From positions 760,001 to 824,000 of the forward strand of contig NZ_AP028654.1 of assembly GCF_033097505.1 (NCBI RefSeq): a stretch of 64,000 nt of DNA, given 5' to 3'. The notes beneath the pieces were generated by a model that was given only the letters and a program-made list of their open reading frames with translations, made no database searches and had not been told where the DNA came from. Below, one piece after another: positions 35,369 through 44,842 of the stretch (position 1 is the first letter of the stretch; every line of letters begins with the position of its first letter). This stretch comes from Helicovermis profundi (lineage in GTDB: Bacteria > Bacillota > Clostridia > Peptostreptococcales > Acidaminobacteraceae). Made by a program: the position numbers and the translations under genes.

Positions 35369-35528
35369 ATAATAATTTTAGGATAATAATAGAGCAATAA
35401 AAGAAAAAAATTTTCGAAGGTTTAAAATAAGAATATGGTAAACACTTAATAGGCACAAGGAAGACATAACAAATTATTAAAATGTAATTGTAAGCAAACA
35501 CTATAAGAAAACAAAGGAGCTGAAAATT

Positions 35529-36662
35529 ATGTTTAATAATTTATGGAAAAAAAATTTAGCAATTGCTGTAATTCTTACTTTAACTTTATCAATGGGAATG
35601 ATAACGGTGTTCGCAACTAATGAAACAAATGTAAATGATAAAAATACCAAAAATGCAGAAAATACTATTAGTGAAAATGGTGATGAAAATACTTTTAACG
35701 AAGAAGATGATTTAGCTTTATGGGATGAAATTTCTGAAGAAGATAATCTAAAATTAGATGAACTTGATAAGCAGTTAGATGATATTTACAAAAAATATGA
35801 TGAAATACTATCTAAATATGGCTTAAGCGGATATGATGATGTTATTCCTGAAGAAGAAAGTTCTTCAGCTGATCAGTGTTTAGATGATGATAACTATTAT
35901 GATGATGAGGAGAACATTGAAGAATTCTCACTGCAAGCAATATATGATGTTAATAATGAAAAAATTGTATTATCGAATAATGCTAAAGATTATGAAAATG
36001 AAGTTTTACCAAGTGGATTAACTGATGAAGAAAAAAAATTGCATTATAAAATTTGGAATTATATTTATAAGTCAGTTCCAAAAGAAATTATGAAATATGT
36101 AGCAGTATTTGACATAGGAACAGATGGACTAGATGGAATGCTAGCAGCCGTTTCTCCACTGGATGATAAATTAAGTAAATGGGCTTTAGATATTGATATA
36201 GAAGATGCTGTAAATAAGCAAAACAAAATAGACTATAAGCTTTTAAATGAAAATATAACACATGAATTTGCACATATTCTAACGCTTAATAATACACAAA
36301 TGGATATTAGTAGTAATATTAATAATAAAAAGACATATGAAACTGAAGAGGGTACGTTAAAAGAAGGCAGTTATTTAAATAAATTTTATAATAAATTTTG
36401 GTCTAAAATAGATAAGAAATATATATTAGGAAAAGATTACTATGATAGTGAAAAACTTTATGAGGACTATCCAAATTCATTTGTTAGTGATTATGCAGCA
36501 ACTAATCCTGAAGAAGATATAGCAGAAAGTTTTAGAGTATTTATTCTTGAAAATAAAGCAACTAATAGTGATATAAATAGTCAAAAAATTAATTTCTTTT
36601 ATGATTATAAAGAATTGATTGAGTTAAGAAGTAAAATAAGAAATAATATAGGTTTAAAATAG
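35529..36662 (+). CDS. Secreted zinc metallopeptidase-like protein
   Basis: 377 residues. Sec signal peptide with a likely AxA-type cut after Ala29, then a long acidic linker (about 30-140; many Glu/Asp/Asn) and a C-terminal catalytic-looking domain. HEFAH at 245-249 is a perfect HExxH zinc motif, and EEDIAESF supplies Glu333, a plausible third ligand as in gluzincins. Target unknown. The gene is preceded by GGAGCTG and followed by a terminator and then a two-component system. No propeptide or sorting motif is obvious. Confidence 0.75.
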   Translation: MFNNLWKKNLAIAVILTLTLSMGMITVFATNETNVNDKNTKNAENTISENGDENTFNEEDDLALWDEISEEDNLKLDELDKQLDDIYKKYDEILSKYGLSGYDDVIPEEESSSADQCLDDDNYYDDEENIEEFSLQAIYDVNNEKIVLSNNAKDYENEVLPSGLTDEEKKLHYKIWNYIYKSVPKEIMKYVAVFDIGTDGLDGMLAAVSPLDDKLSKWALDIDIEDAVNKQNKIDYKLLNENITHEFAHILTLNNTQMDISSNINNKKTYETEEGTLKEGSYLNKFYNKFWSKIDKKYILGKDYYDSEKLYEDYPNSFVSDYAATNPEEDIAESFRVFILENKATNSDINSQKINFFYDYKELIELRSKIRNNIGLK

Positions 36663-36680
36663 TAAATTAATTTTAAAATG

Positions 36681-36708
36681 AAATAAAGAGATGACAGTCT
36701 CTTTATTT
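36681..36708. terminator. Hairpin after metallopeptidase gene
   Basis: AAATAAAGAGA and TCTCTTTATTT around a TGACAG loop; the T run is weak, so termination is probable rather than certain. Confidence 0.6.
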
Positions 36709-36805
36709 CATTTACTTGTTTAAGCTGAAAATGAAACAAAAATTTCTAAAAGTAAATTATTTAAGGTAGAATAGAATAAATAGAAAATTTTTTGGGAGAA
36801 AGAAA

Positions 36806-37480
36806 ATGAAAAAAAATATTCTTGTTGTAGAAGATGAAGAAAGAATACTTGAAATAATAACAGATTATTTAATTGAAGCAAATTTCAATGTATTTGGAGC
36901 GGTGAATGGAGAAATAGGTCTTGAGATATTTGAGAATGAAGATATCGATTTAGTTCTTTTAGATGTTATGTTACCAAAAATTGATGGATGGTCTGTGTGC
37001 AGACGAATTAGAAAAAAATCACATATTCCAATTATTATGCTAACTGCAAGAGAAGATGAAGATGATAAATTAATGGGATTTGAACTTGGTGCTGATGAAT
37101 ACGTTACAAAACCATTTAGTCCAAAAGTATTAGTTAAACGAGTTGAAACATTAATTAAGAGAATAGATGTTAAAAAAACAAGTGAAGATGATATTCTTTC
37201 TTGTAGTGGAATATATATCGATACAAAGGCTTATTTAGTAAAAATTGACGAAAAAATTGTTAATTTATCACCAAAAGAATTCGATTTACTAGTTTATTTA
37301 ATTAAGAACTCTGGAATAGTTCTTTCAAGAGAATTGATACTTGATAAAGTATGGGGCTATGATTTTTATGGCGATTTAAGAGTTGTAGATTCACATATAA
37401 AAAAATTAAGAAAAAAACTTGATAACTATTCTAAAATAATAAAAACTGTTATAAAAGTTGGATATAAATTTGAGGAGTAA
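36806..37480 (+). CDS. OmpR/PhoB-family response regulator
   Basis: 224 residues. Receiver with Glu9-Asp10-Glu11, Asp53 in LLDVMLPKIDG and Lys103 in VTKPFSP; winged-helix domain with LSPKEFDLLVYLIKNSG and VDSHIKKLRKKL. GGGAGAAAG precedes the ATG. The kinase follows after 2 bases. Target genes unknown; the secreted metallopeptidase just upstream is a candidate by position only. Confidence 0.95.
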   Translation: MKKNILVVEDEERILEIITDYLIEANFNVFGAVNGEIGLEIFENEDIDLVLLDVMLPKIDGWSVCRRIRKKSHIPIIMLTAREDEDDKLMGFELGADEYVTKPFSPKVLVKRVETLIKRIDVKKTSEDDILSCSGIYIDTKAYLVKIDEKIVNLSPKEFDLLVYLIKNSGIVLSRELILDKVWGYDFYGDLRVVDSHIKKLRKKLDNYSKIIKTVIKVGYKFEE

Positions 37481-37482
37481 TA

Positions 37483-39261
37483 ATGAAGAAAAACAGTATA
37501 ATTTTTAAAATATTTATTACAATTGCATTGATATTTTCGTTATTTGTAATTATTGAAATAGGATTTCAAACTCTATATTTGGGTAAATATTATGAAAATA
37601 TTAAGATAAAAAATATTGAAAATAAATTAGATTCCTTTATTAGTGATTACATTAAAGAAAAAGATGGTAAAAAACGCACAAAATTATTTTCAGATTTTAT
37701 AAATGATAATAAAGTTCCGGTGGTTGTCAGTAGTCAAAATGATTATTATGATTCAATTGATGAGTACAATTTTTATGCCCCATATTTTATGAGATTTCAA
37801 ACAGAAGATGGTGAAATTCATAAAATTTCGCTATGGGAAGATATATTTTCGGAGATAAACAATGAATATACAATTGAGGATCTAAATGGTAAAAAAGCTA
37901 CACTTAATCTCATAAAAGATAATTTCTCTGATGAATATAATCTGCTTAGCGTAGCTTTAGATGGTAGTAGTTTTAAAAGCTACGATTATGACACAACGAG
38001 AAATATTGATATGGAAAATGATTCATATGACAGTTCGATTAAAAAATTAAAAGGAAAAATATTATTTGTTGAAGAAAATTATTTTACCGTTGATATCACT
38101 GATAAATTAAATGTTTTATATGATGTAATTTATAGTGAAAGCAATTATTCTATAGATCGAAAAGGCAATTTGATTTTTGATTATAAAGATAAAGAGTCGC
38201 AAAAAAATTATAAAATAATTGTAAAAGAATATGAAAAAAATACTGGTGATATTATCGAATTTTATACATTAGCTTCTCTTCAACCAATAAACGAGGTTGT
38301 GAATATACTTATAAAAACGTCGCTATATTTCGTACTTATTGCTATATTGCTTGTTGTTGGATTATCGCTAATTATCTCAAGAATGATAACAAATCCTTTA
38401 ATAAAATTAAATTTAACTGCAAAAAAAATGGCAAAATTAGATTTTAGGGAAAGATATAAGGATATAAGAAATGATGAAATAGGAGAACTTGGAGATACTC
38501 TAAATTTTATGTCAGATGAACTTAGTTTTAATATTAATGAACTGAAAGTAACCAATAAAAAACTTTTATCAGATATAGAATTTAAAAATGAACAAGAAGA
38601 AATAAGAAAAGAATTTGTTTCTAATGTATCCCATGAACTAAAAACACCACTAGGTGTAATTAAAAGTTTTGCAGAAGGTATAAAAGACGGGATATCGAAA
38701 GAAAAAGAAGATTATTATTTGGAAGTAATAATAGATGAAATAAGCAAAATGAATACACTTATAATAAATATGCTGGAACTTACTAACCTTGAAACAAAAA
38801 ATAATGAACTAAATTTAGAAAAATTAAATTTAGAAGAATTAATTAATAGAATTCTTTTGAAATTTACAGAAATTAAAAATAGTAAAAATATTGAATTGAT
38901 AGTTAAAATAAATGAAGCATATATTGTGGCAGATTATAGGAAGATAGAAAATGTTCTACTGAATTTTATAAGTAATTGCTTTAGATATACATCTAAGGAT
39001 GGAAAAATAATTATTGTGATTGACCAAAATAGGAAAAATGGAAAAGTAATTTTTAGTATTGAAAATACTACTAGCAATTTTAGTGATGAAGAGTTAGAAA
39101 AAATATGGGATAGGTTTTATAGAATAGAGAAATCAAGATCTAAAAGTTTAGGTGGTAGTGGACTTGGACTTTCAATAGCGAAAACAATTTTAGAAAAGCA
39201 TAATTTTAAATATGGAGTAAAAAATACTGAAATAGGTGTAATTTTTTATATAGAATTTTAA
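37483..39261 (+). CDS. Sensor histidine kinase with large extracytoplasmic domain
   Basis: 592 residues: TM 1 (about 8-29), an unusual ~240-residue extracytoplasmic region rich in Asp, Tyr and Ser, TM 2 (about 275-300), HAMP (about 300-350, RMITNPLIKLNLTAKKMAKLDF), HisKA with His384 in NVSHELKTPLG, and HATPase with NFISNCFRYTSKDG and GGSGLGLSIAKTI. The sensor domain is not one I recognise. Forms a pair with the preceding regulator. Confidence 0.95.
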   Translation: MKKNSIIFKIFITIALIFSLFVIIEIGFQTLYLGKYYENIKIKNIENKLDSFISDYIKEKDGKKRTKLFSDFINDNKVPVVVSSQNDYYDSIDEYNFYAPYFMRFQTEDGEIHKISLWEDIFSEINNEYTIEDLNGKKATLNLIKDNFSDEYNLLSVALDGSSFKSYDYDTTRNIDMENDSYDSSIKKLKGKILFVEENYFTVDITDKLNVLYDVIYSESNYSIDRKGNLIFDYKDKESQKNYKIIVKEYEKNTGDIIEFYTLASLQPINEVVNILIKTSLYFVLIAILLVVGLSLIISRMITNPLIKLNLTAKKMAKLDFRERYKDIRNDEIGELGDTLNFMSDELSFNINELKVTNKKLLSDIEFKNEQEEIRKEFVSNVSHELKTPLGVIKSFAEGIKDGISKEKEDYYLEVIIDEISKMNTLIINMLELTNLETKNNELNLEKLNLEELINRILLKFTEIKNSKNIELIVKINEAYIVADYRKIENVLLNFISNCFRYTSKDGKIIIVIDQNRKNGKVIFSIENTTSNFSDEELEKIWDRFYRIEKSRSKSLGGSGLGLSIAKTILEKHNFKYGVKNTEIGVIFYIEF

Positions 39262-39370
39262 ATATTAAATAAGTATAAAGTTACTATTAAATAACAAGTA
39301 AAAGTACAATATAAAAAAAATTATATGGTATAATAATAGAAAATAAACTATTAAAAGTGAGGTAAACTTT

Positions 39371-39733
39371 ATGCTATTGATTATTGCTATTATTTCTATG
39401 TTATTTGCAGTTACTGCTTATACAATTGGAGTTTTTTCTGAGAGACGAGCTAAAACCTTAAATAATAAACATGTGATTATGTTTTGGATTGGACTTTTCT
39501 TTGATACACTTGGGACTACAACAATGAGTATTATTAGTGGAAAAATTACCTTTAATCTTCATGGTGTAACTGGACTACTAGCAATTGTACTTATGATGTT
39601 ACATGTTATATGGGCGACTTTTATAAATCGTAAGGGAAGTGAAAAACAGAAAGTTAAATTCCATAAATATAGTTTGTTTGTATGGTTAATATGGCTTGTT
39701 CCTTTTGTTACGGGTATGATACTAAATATGTAA
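39371..39733 (+). CDS. HsmA-like / TIGR03987-family membrane protein
   Basis: 120 residues, four TM helices. SERRAKTLNNKHVIMFWIGLFFDTLGTTTMS and FNLHGVTGLLAIVLMMLHVIWA with conserved His residues in helices match the TIGR03987 family, of which I recall C. difficile HsmA, a heme-binding membrane protein induced by heme, as a member. GTGAGGTAAA precedes the ATG. No HsmR-type regulator is adjacent, so regulation may differ. Confidence 0.65.
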   Translation: MLLIIAIISMLFAVTAYTIGVFSERRAKTLNNKHVIMFWIGLFFDTLGTTTMSIISGKITFNLHGVTGLLAIVLMMLHVIWATFINRKGSEKQKVKFHKYSLFVWLIWLVPFVTGMILNM

Positions 39734-39763
39734 TATATTAAAATAAAAAAATAAAATACTACT

Positions 39764-39803
39764 TAAAAGTTATGCATTGTATCTATAGTGCATAACTTTT
39801 TTA
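39764..39803 (+). terminator. Intrinsic terminator after HsmA-like gene
   Basis: AAAAGTTATGCA and TGCATAACTTTT form a 12-bp stem with a T run. Confidence 0.85.
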
Positions 39804-39843
39804 TTTTTACAATACAATTATTTGGAAAATGATGAAAATTGTA

Positions 39844-39872
39844 TTGATAAAAAAGTGTTAAAATGTTAGAAT
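39844..39872 (+). promoter_or_regulatory. Promoter of pdxST
   Basis: TTGATA (39844-39849), 17-base spacer, TAGAAT (39867-39872). Confidence 0.6.
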
Positions 39873-39915
39873 TGTACTGTAATAAAGAAAATAAAAAATA
39901 CGGAGGGGTACAATT

Positions 39916-40794
39916 ATGAGTGAAAGAAAATTTTTGAATACTAATTTAGCTCAAATGCTTAAAGGTGGAGTTATTATGGATGTAATGAATGCAGAACAAG
40001 CAAAAATTGCAGAAAAAGCTGGTGCATGCGCAGTAATGGCACTTGAAAAAATACCTGCAGATATAAGACTAGAGGGTGGAGTTTCAAGAGCGTCAGATCC
40101 AAAGATGATAAAAGAAATTCAAGATTCTGTATCTATACCAGTAATGGCGAAAGTTAGAATTGGACATTTTGTTGAAGCACAGATACTTGAAGCTCTTGAA
40201 GTTGATTATATAGATGAAAGTGAAGTACTTACACCAGCAGATAGAGTTTATCATATAGAAAAAGATAAATTTGATATACCATTTGTTTGCGGAGCAAAAA
40301 ATTTAGGAGAAGCTTTAAGAAGAATTGGCGAAGGAGCTTCTATGATAAGAACAAAAGGAGAACCTGGAACGGGTGACGTAGTAGAAGCAGTTACGCATAT
40401 GAGAAAAATGAATGATGATATAAGATACATCTATGGACTAAAAAAATCAGAGTTAATGAATGCTGCAAAAGAAATGGGGGCACCATATGATTTGATAAAA
40501 TATGTTAATGAAAATGGAAAGCTTCCTGTTGTTAATTTTGCAGCTGGAGGAGTTGCTACCCCTGCTGATGCTGCTATGATGATGCAACTTGGATGCGATG
40601 GAGTATTTGTCGGTTCAGGTATTTTTAAATCAGGTGATCCTGTAAAAAGAGCAGAAGCAATAGTAAAAGCAGTTACAAATTACTCTAATCCTAAAATTTT
40701 AGCTGAAGTTTCAGAAAATCTTGGTGAAGCTATGGTTGGAATTTCAGTTAATGATGTAAGTGAAAATAATAGGATGGCAAATAGGGGATGGTAA
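39916..40794 (+). CDS. pdxS: Pyridoxal 5'-phosphate synthase, lyase subunit
   Basis: 292 residues, (beta/alpha)8 barrel making PLP from ribose 5-phosphate, glyceraldehyde 3-phosphate and ammonia. [34 protein letters not shown] (Schiff-base Lys79), [15 protein letters not shown] and [20 protein letters not shown] are invariant PdxS segments. CGGAGGGG ribosome site. Works in a 12+12 complex with PdxT. Confidence 0.98.
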   Translation: MSERKFLNTNLAQMLKGGVIMDVMNAEQAKIAEKAGACAVMALEKIPADIRLEGGVSRASDPKMIKEIQDSVSIPVMAKVRIGHFVEAQILEALEVDYIDESEVLTPADRVYHIEKDKFDIPFVCGAKNLGEALRRIGEGASMIRTKGEPGTGDVVEAVTHMRKMNDDIRYIYGLKKSELMNAAKEMGAPYDLIKYVNENGKLPVVNFAAGGVATPADAAMMMQLGCDGVFVGSGIFKSGDPVKRAEAIVKAVTNYSNPKILAEVSENLGEAMVGISVNDVSENNRMANRGW

Positions 40795-40795
40795 A

Positions 40796-41353
40796 ATGCT
40801 TATTGGAGTATTAGCTCTTCAAGGAGCTTTTCGTGAACATATTTTAGCACTTGAAAAAATGGAAATTGATACCATTGAAGTTAAAAGTAATGACTGCATT
40901 AAGGAAATTGATGGATTAATTATTCCTGGAGGTGAAAGTACTACAATGGGTAAACTTTTGGATTCTTTTGATTTAAGAGATGAAATTAAAAAAAGAATCC
41001 TTTCTGGTATGCCTGTATGGGGAACTTGTGCAGGCATGATTCTTTTAGCAAAAGATATTGGTAAAGAAAAAGCTCATTTAAAAGTAATGAATATAAGAGT
41101 TAAAAGAAATGGGTATGGAAGACAATTAGGTAGTTTTATTAGCAAAGGTAAATTTGCAAATTACACTAATGTTAGTATGCCCTTTATTAGAGCACCATAT
41201 ATTGAAAAAGTAGGTAAAAACGTTGAAGTTCTTTCAATTATTGATGGTAAAATTGTAGCTGCAAGAGAGAATAATATTTTAGTAACTTCGTTTCATCCAG
41301 AAATAACTGACGATTTAACTGTTCTTGAGTATTTTGTGAAAATGATAGAATAG
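40796..41353 (+). CDS. pdxT: Pyridoxal 5'-phosphate synthase, glutaminase subunit
   Basis: 185 residues, class I glutaminase. GVLALQGAFREH, PGGESTTMGKLL, nucleophile Cys78 in VWGTCAGM and SFHPEI (His of the triad) are present. Supplies ammonia to PdxS. ATG 40796 follows GGGGATGG at the pdxS end; the stop of pdxS is one base before this ATG. Confidence 0.97.
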   Translation: MLIGVLALQGAFREHILALEKMEIDTIEVKSNDCIKEIDGLIIPGGESTTMGKLLDSFDLRDEIKKRILSGMPVWGTCAGMILLAKDIGKEKAHLKVMNIRVKRNGYGRQLGSFISKGKFANYTNVSMPFIRAPYIEKVGKNVEVLSIIDGKIVAARENNILVTSFHPEITDDLTVLEYFVKMIE

Positions 41354-41580
41354 TTAAAAAAATAACGCTGATTTTATAAATTTCGATATATTATAAAGCG
41401 TGATGACTTAATCGATATAATTAATAAAAAAATATCAGTTTTTCTCAAATGGCTAAATATGTGACAATTTTGCACATTTTCTTGAATTTGATAGTTTACG
41501 ATTTTCTTCGAAAAATATACTCTTTTAAGTAAGGATTGTTTTAATATTTAAACAAAATTATATTTAGTGGAGGAAATGTG

Positions 41581-42357
41581 ATGAATGAATTATTTAGTTT
41601 AAGAGAGAAAGTTGCAGTAATAACAGGAGCTTCAAGCGGATTAGGTGCTGATGCCGCAAAAGCGTATGCTTTAAGTGGTGCAAAGGTAGCTCTTTTAGCA
41701 AGAAGAAAAGAAAAATTAGATGATTTAGCAAATGAATTAATAAATTCTGGTGTAGATGCTATAGCTGTTCAATGTGATGTTTCTAATGAAAAAAGTGTCA
41801 AAGAGGCAATTGAAACAGTTGTTAAGCATTATGGAAAGATTGATATTTTGCTAAATAATGCAGGAGTAGCAACAAAAGGATCGGTAGAAGAATTAAGTGT
41901 AGAAGACTGGGATAAAACAATGAATGCTAATGTTAAAGGTATTTATTTGATGAGTAAATATACTGTTCCCCATATGAAAAAGAATAATTATGGGAAAATA
42001 ATAAATATATCATCAGTAAATGCAGTGATTGCAGATAAAACTCCAGTTTTAGCAAGACATTCATATAATGCTTCTAAGGCAGCAGTAAAAGGACTTACTA
42101 TTGGTATGGCAGCTTCATATATGCAAAATAATATTACTGTTAATGCAATTGGACCTGCTTTATTTGAGTCAGAAATGACTTCAAGCACATTATTTACAAA
42201 TGAAAAATTTATGAACATGTATACTGCGTTAAATCCAGCATCAAGAGCGGCGAAAAAAGGTGAATTAAATGGCACTATAATATATCTTTCAAGCGATGCA
42301 TCAAGCTATGTAACTGGGCAATATATTCTTGTAGATGGTGGAATGGCAATAATCTAA
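41581..42357 (+). CDS. Short-chain dehydrogenase/reductase
   Basis: 258 residues. Rossmann GASSGLG (17-24 region), LARRKEK, CDVSN, NNAGVA, catalytic Ser in NISSVN and YNASK (Tyr/Lys), ending in VTGQYILVDGGMAII. Closest in layout to gluconate 5-dehydrogenase-like SDRs, but substrate is unassigned. ATG 41581 is 7 bases after GGAGG; the GTG at 41578 is too near. Monocistronic, preceded by 227 bases without recognised signal. Confidence 0.9.
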   Translation: MNELFSLREKVAVITGASSGLGADAAKAYALSGAKVALLARRKEKLDDLANELINSGVDAIAVQCDVSNEKSVKEAIETVVKHYGKIDILLNNAGVATKGSVEELSVEDWDKTMNANVKGIYLMSKYTVPHMKKNNYGKIINISSVNAVIADKTPVLARHSYNASKAAVKGLTIGMAASYMQNNITVNAIGPALFESEMTSSTLFTNEKFMNMYTALNPASRAAKKGELNGTIIYLSSDASSYVTGQYILVDGGMAII

Positions 42358-42363
42358 AATATT

Positions 42364-42399
42364 AAAAAGATCTATTACTAAAAAAGTAATAGATCTTTA
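42364..42399. terminator. Intrinsic terminator after SDR gene
   Basis: AAAAGATCTATTAC and GTAATAGATCTTT pair around TAAAAAA; short T-rich tail. Confidence 0.8.
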
Positions 42400-42402
42400 A
42401 AT

Positions 42403-42545
42403 TTTATCCGATGCCTTAGAGTTCTAATTATCCCACTTCTTAAAAAAGTGGGGGATAAAGAACTCTAAAAAGGCCCTGGATTATGTTTTCTAAGATTCAG
42501 TGGGAATAAAAACTCCCTCTGAATCTTAGAAATTCATTTATTTTG
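42403..42545. repeat. Interspersed two-hairpin repeat, long copy
   Basis: Two strong hairpins in tandem. First: TTAGAGTTCT (42416-42425) with AGAACTCTAA (42459-42468) and an inner TATCCCACTT/AAGTGGGGGATA. Second: TCTAAGATTCAG (42489-42500) with CTGAATCTTAGA (42519-42530). Both ends match the short copy at 12917-13008. The right end includes the stop codon of the small minus-strand gene. Confidence 0.8.
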
Positions 42546-42756
42546 AAATATATTCTTTTATTTTATCAGATATATCACTGCTACATTCTACAATTAAGCC
42601 GTAGTTTTCATCTATAATGATGTGATTATTTCCATAAGTAAAATTTCCAGCTTCATAGACAAATGACCATCTTCTACCTATGATTTTACAAAGACTGATA
42701 TTTACATTGAAATTATCATGAATTTCATTGGTAAGAATTTTATAAGTATTAAACAT
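42538..42756 (-). CDS. Small hypothetical protein
   Basis: 72 residues, soluble, with AAAGGAG 5 bases before its ATG on the minus strand. IGRRWSFVYEAGNFTYGNNHIIIDENYGLIVE suggests a small mixed alpha/beta fold. I do not recognise it. Its 3' end lies in the interspersed repeat; hydG is upstream on the same strand, 134 bases away. Confidence 0.6.
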   Translation of the reverse strand: MFNTYKILTNEIHDNFNVNISLCKIIGRRWSFVYEAGNFTYGNNHIIIDENYGLIVECSSDISDKIKEYISK

Positions 42757-42890
42757 AAAGGCTCCTTTACTAATGTTTGTAACTTTAGTTTTTAATTTAA
42801 TTTAGATTTACACTGGTAGAAAAAATTAATACGTATAAGTGGGATTAACATTGCAGATGTGAAGCAGGAATACGCATTAAATTTTTATTT

Positions 42891-44387
42891 TTAGATAAAT
42901 AAATCTCTTTCACCGTTAGAAACTCTTTCATAATAATCTGTCATAAGATCAGTTAATTTATGTGCTTTATAAAATTTCATATTTTCAATTTCTTTTAGCT
43001 CTTTTTCGATTAATTTTTCTCCAACTTTTCTTGTTTCTTCAGAAGCGTAATCATCTAAATATTCCCTAAAAGTAAGAACTGCATTAAGTTTACAGAACTT
43101 TCCTTCCTCAGTTTTTTCAAGCAGAGTCATTATTTTTTCACCAGTTCTTCCGCATCTATAACCGGCAGTACAGAATGAAGTAATTTTACCCATTTCGGCA
43201 AGTTCACGAACTACATCATCTAGAGGTCTTGGATCTCCAATTGTAAATTGCTGTTTGTTTTCAAGTTCGGCTTTATCAACACCACTATATTCACCAATAC
43301 CAATTTTTGTTGATGCATCAGTTTGTGTACAACCTACTTTAATAATTTCCTTTCTAAGTTCAGCTTTTTCTCTTGCAGTGATTATAAGGCCAGTATATGG
43401 TACAGAAAGTCTTAGAACAGTAACTAATTTTTTAAAATCTTCATCATTAACAAGATATTTAGAATTTGTACTTAAATCTGATCCAGATGCTGGTGTCATT
43501 CTTGGGAATGAAATAGTATGTGGTCCTATTCCATAACGTTTTTCTAAATCTGCTGTATGGTAAAGAAGTCCCATAACTTCGTATTTCCAATCATATAGTC
43601 CAAATAATGCACCAATTGCTACATCGTCAATACCTGCATCCATTGCTCTATGAAGAGCATATAATCTCCATCTGTAATCTGATTTAGGTCCACTTTCATG
43701 TACATCATTATAAGTTGCTTTGTGATATGTTTCTTGGAATACTTGATATGTTCCAATTCCAACTTCGTGGAGTTTTTTTAGGTCACTTACGCACATTGGA
43801 GCAGCATTAATATTTATTCTTCTAATTCTATTCATTTTTCCACTTTTTGCTTTTTTCTCAACTGAATAAATCTGTTTTATAGATTCTGCAATATAATTAG
43901 CATCTGTTTTTGGATGCTCACCGTATACTACTATCATTCTTTTATGTCCTTCATCAATTACCGCTTCAGCTTCTTTTTTCACTTCGTCAAAGTTAAGAAC
44001 TTTTCTAACTTCATCTTTGTTTTCGTTTCTAAATCCACAATATTTGCAGTTATTTACACAAAGATTGCCGCAATATAAAGGAGCGAAAAATACTATACGA
44101 TTATCATAAACTCTTCTTTTTACTTCTGCAGCTGCAGCGTACATTTCTTCCCAAATTGCTTCATCTTTAACATTTAATAATGCAGCAGTTTCGTCAAATG
44201 AAAGCCTATTAATATTGAGAGATCTATTAATAATCTTTCTAATATCCTCTTTAGAGTGGTTAACGTTAGTTTTTAATTTCTCGTTAATTTCATTTTCATC
44301 AATAAAATCTTTTCCGTTGATTAAATATTTATCAATTTCATCTTGTTTAATAACACTTTCAGACCAGTTTTTTGCAGTTTGTTTCAT
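42891..44387 (-). CDS. hydG: [FeFe]-hydrogenase H-cluster maturase HydG (tyrosine lyase)
   Basis: 498 residues. Radical-SAM motif Cys110-x3-Cys114-x2-Cys117 (CVNNCKYC), then INAAPMCVSDLKKLHEVGIG, QVFQETYHKATY and PRMTPASGSD typical of HydG/ThiH barrels. The C-terminal extension (LTFREYLDDYASEETRKVGE) marks HydG rather than ThiH; it makes CO and cyanide from tyrosine for the H-cluster. Odd: the usual CX2CX22C of the auxiliary cluster reads Cys406, Gly409, Cys412, Cys432. AGGAGG lies before the ATG. hydE, hydF and hydrogenase genes are not in the window. Confidence 0.9.
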   Translation of the reverse strand: MKQTAKNWSESVIKQDEIDKYLINGKDFIDENEINEKLKTNVNHSKEDIRKIINRSLNINRLSFDETAALLNVKDEAIWEEMYAAAAEVKRRVYDNRIVFFAPLYCGNLCVNNCKYCGFRNENKDEVRKVLNFDEVKKEAEAVIDEGHKRMIVVYGEHPKTDANYIAESIKQIYSVEKKAKSGKMNRIRRININAAPMCVSDLKKLHEVGIGTYQVFQETYHKATYNDVHESGPKSDYRWRLYALHRAMDAGIDDVAIGALFGLYDWKYEVMGLLYHTADLEKRYGIGPHTISFPRMTPASGSDLSTNSKYLVNDEDFKKLVTVLRLSVPYTGLIITAREKAELRKEIIKVGCTQTDASTKIGIGEYSGVDKAELENKQQFTIGDPRPLDDVVRELAEMGKITSFCTAGYRCGRTGEKIMTLLEKTEEGKFCKLNAVLTFREYLDDYASEETRKVGEKLIEKELKEIENMKFYKAHKLTDLMTDYYERVSNGERDLFI

Positions 44388-44598
44388 AGTTAGTCCTCCT
44401 AAAAATAAAAAACTCTTTCTTAAAATAATAAGAAAGATTTGTGAGTGTATTTCTCAAAACGAGAGATACGTACGATTTACACAAATTCCTCTCAAATAAG
44501 ATTATAAGATATCTACAATGTAAGGTTTTTGATTATAAGTTTTAGATAAATCAAGATTAAACTCAAAACATCTAAAATGATATTTATTTAACAAGTTC
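44388..44598. other. hydG upstream region
   Basis: About 210 bases of AT-rich leader between hydG and the left 112-bp repeat. Contains an AAACTCTTTCTTA/TAAGAAAGATTT imperfect stem (44409-44432) and a CGAGAGATACGTACGATT stretch. I see no gene and no confident promoter. Confidence 0.3.
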
Positions 44599-44710
44599 AT
44601 TATATCAAACGACTACTAACTAATCAATAGAATTGGATAAAAAAATAACAAAATAATTAAAATATTAAATATAATATTTTAATTATTTTATTTTGACTTA
44701 TATATCATCA
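44599..44710. repeat. 112-bp direct repeat, left copy (long target duplication)
   Basis: From ATTATATCAAACGACTACTA to TATATCATCA; identical to 47878-47989. It directly abuts the left end of the IS1634-family element. Contains an internal AATTAAAATATTAAATAT palindrome-like segment. Confidence 0.95.
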
Positions 44711-44842
44711 CGGAAGTTTGACAGTTGCATAAACAAAATTCTACCTCAAAGCCAATTATAGGCTTATTTTTTTGTCAAATTTTCCGTTTTACTATTGCGT
44801 AGTTTGTCGTATTGTGGTATAATGTAAGGAACAGGAGGTATT

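Noticed and set aside
42891-44387. ThiH (2-iminoacetate synthase), because thiT is close by
   Set aside because: The C-terminal extension with DYASEETRKVGE and Cys432 is HydG-like; ThiH lacks it, and thiT is separated by the IS insertion.
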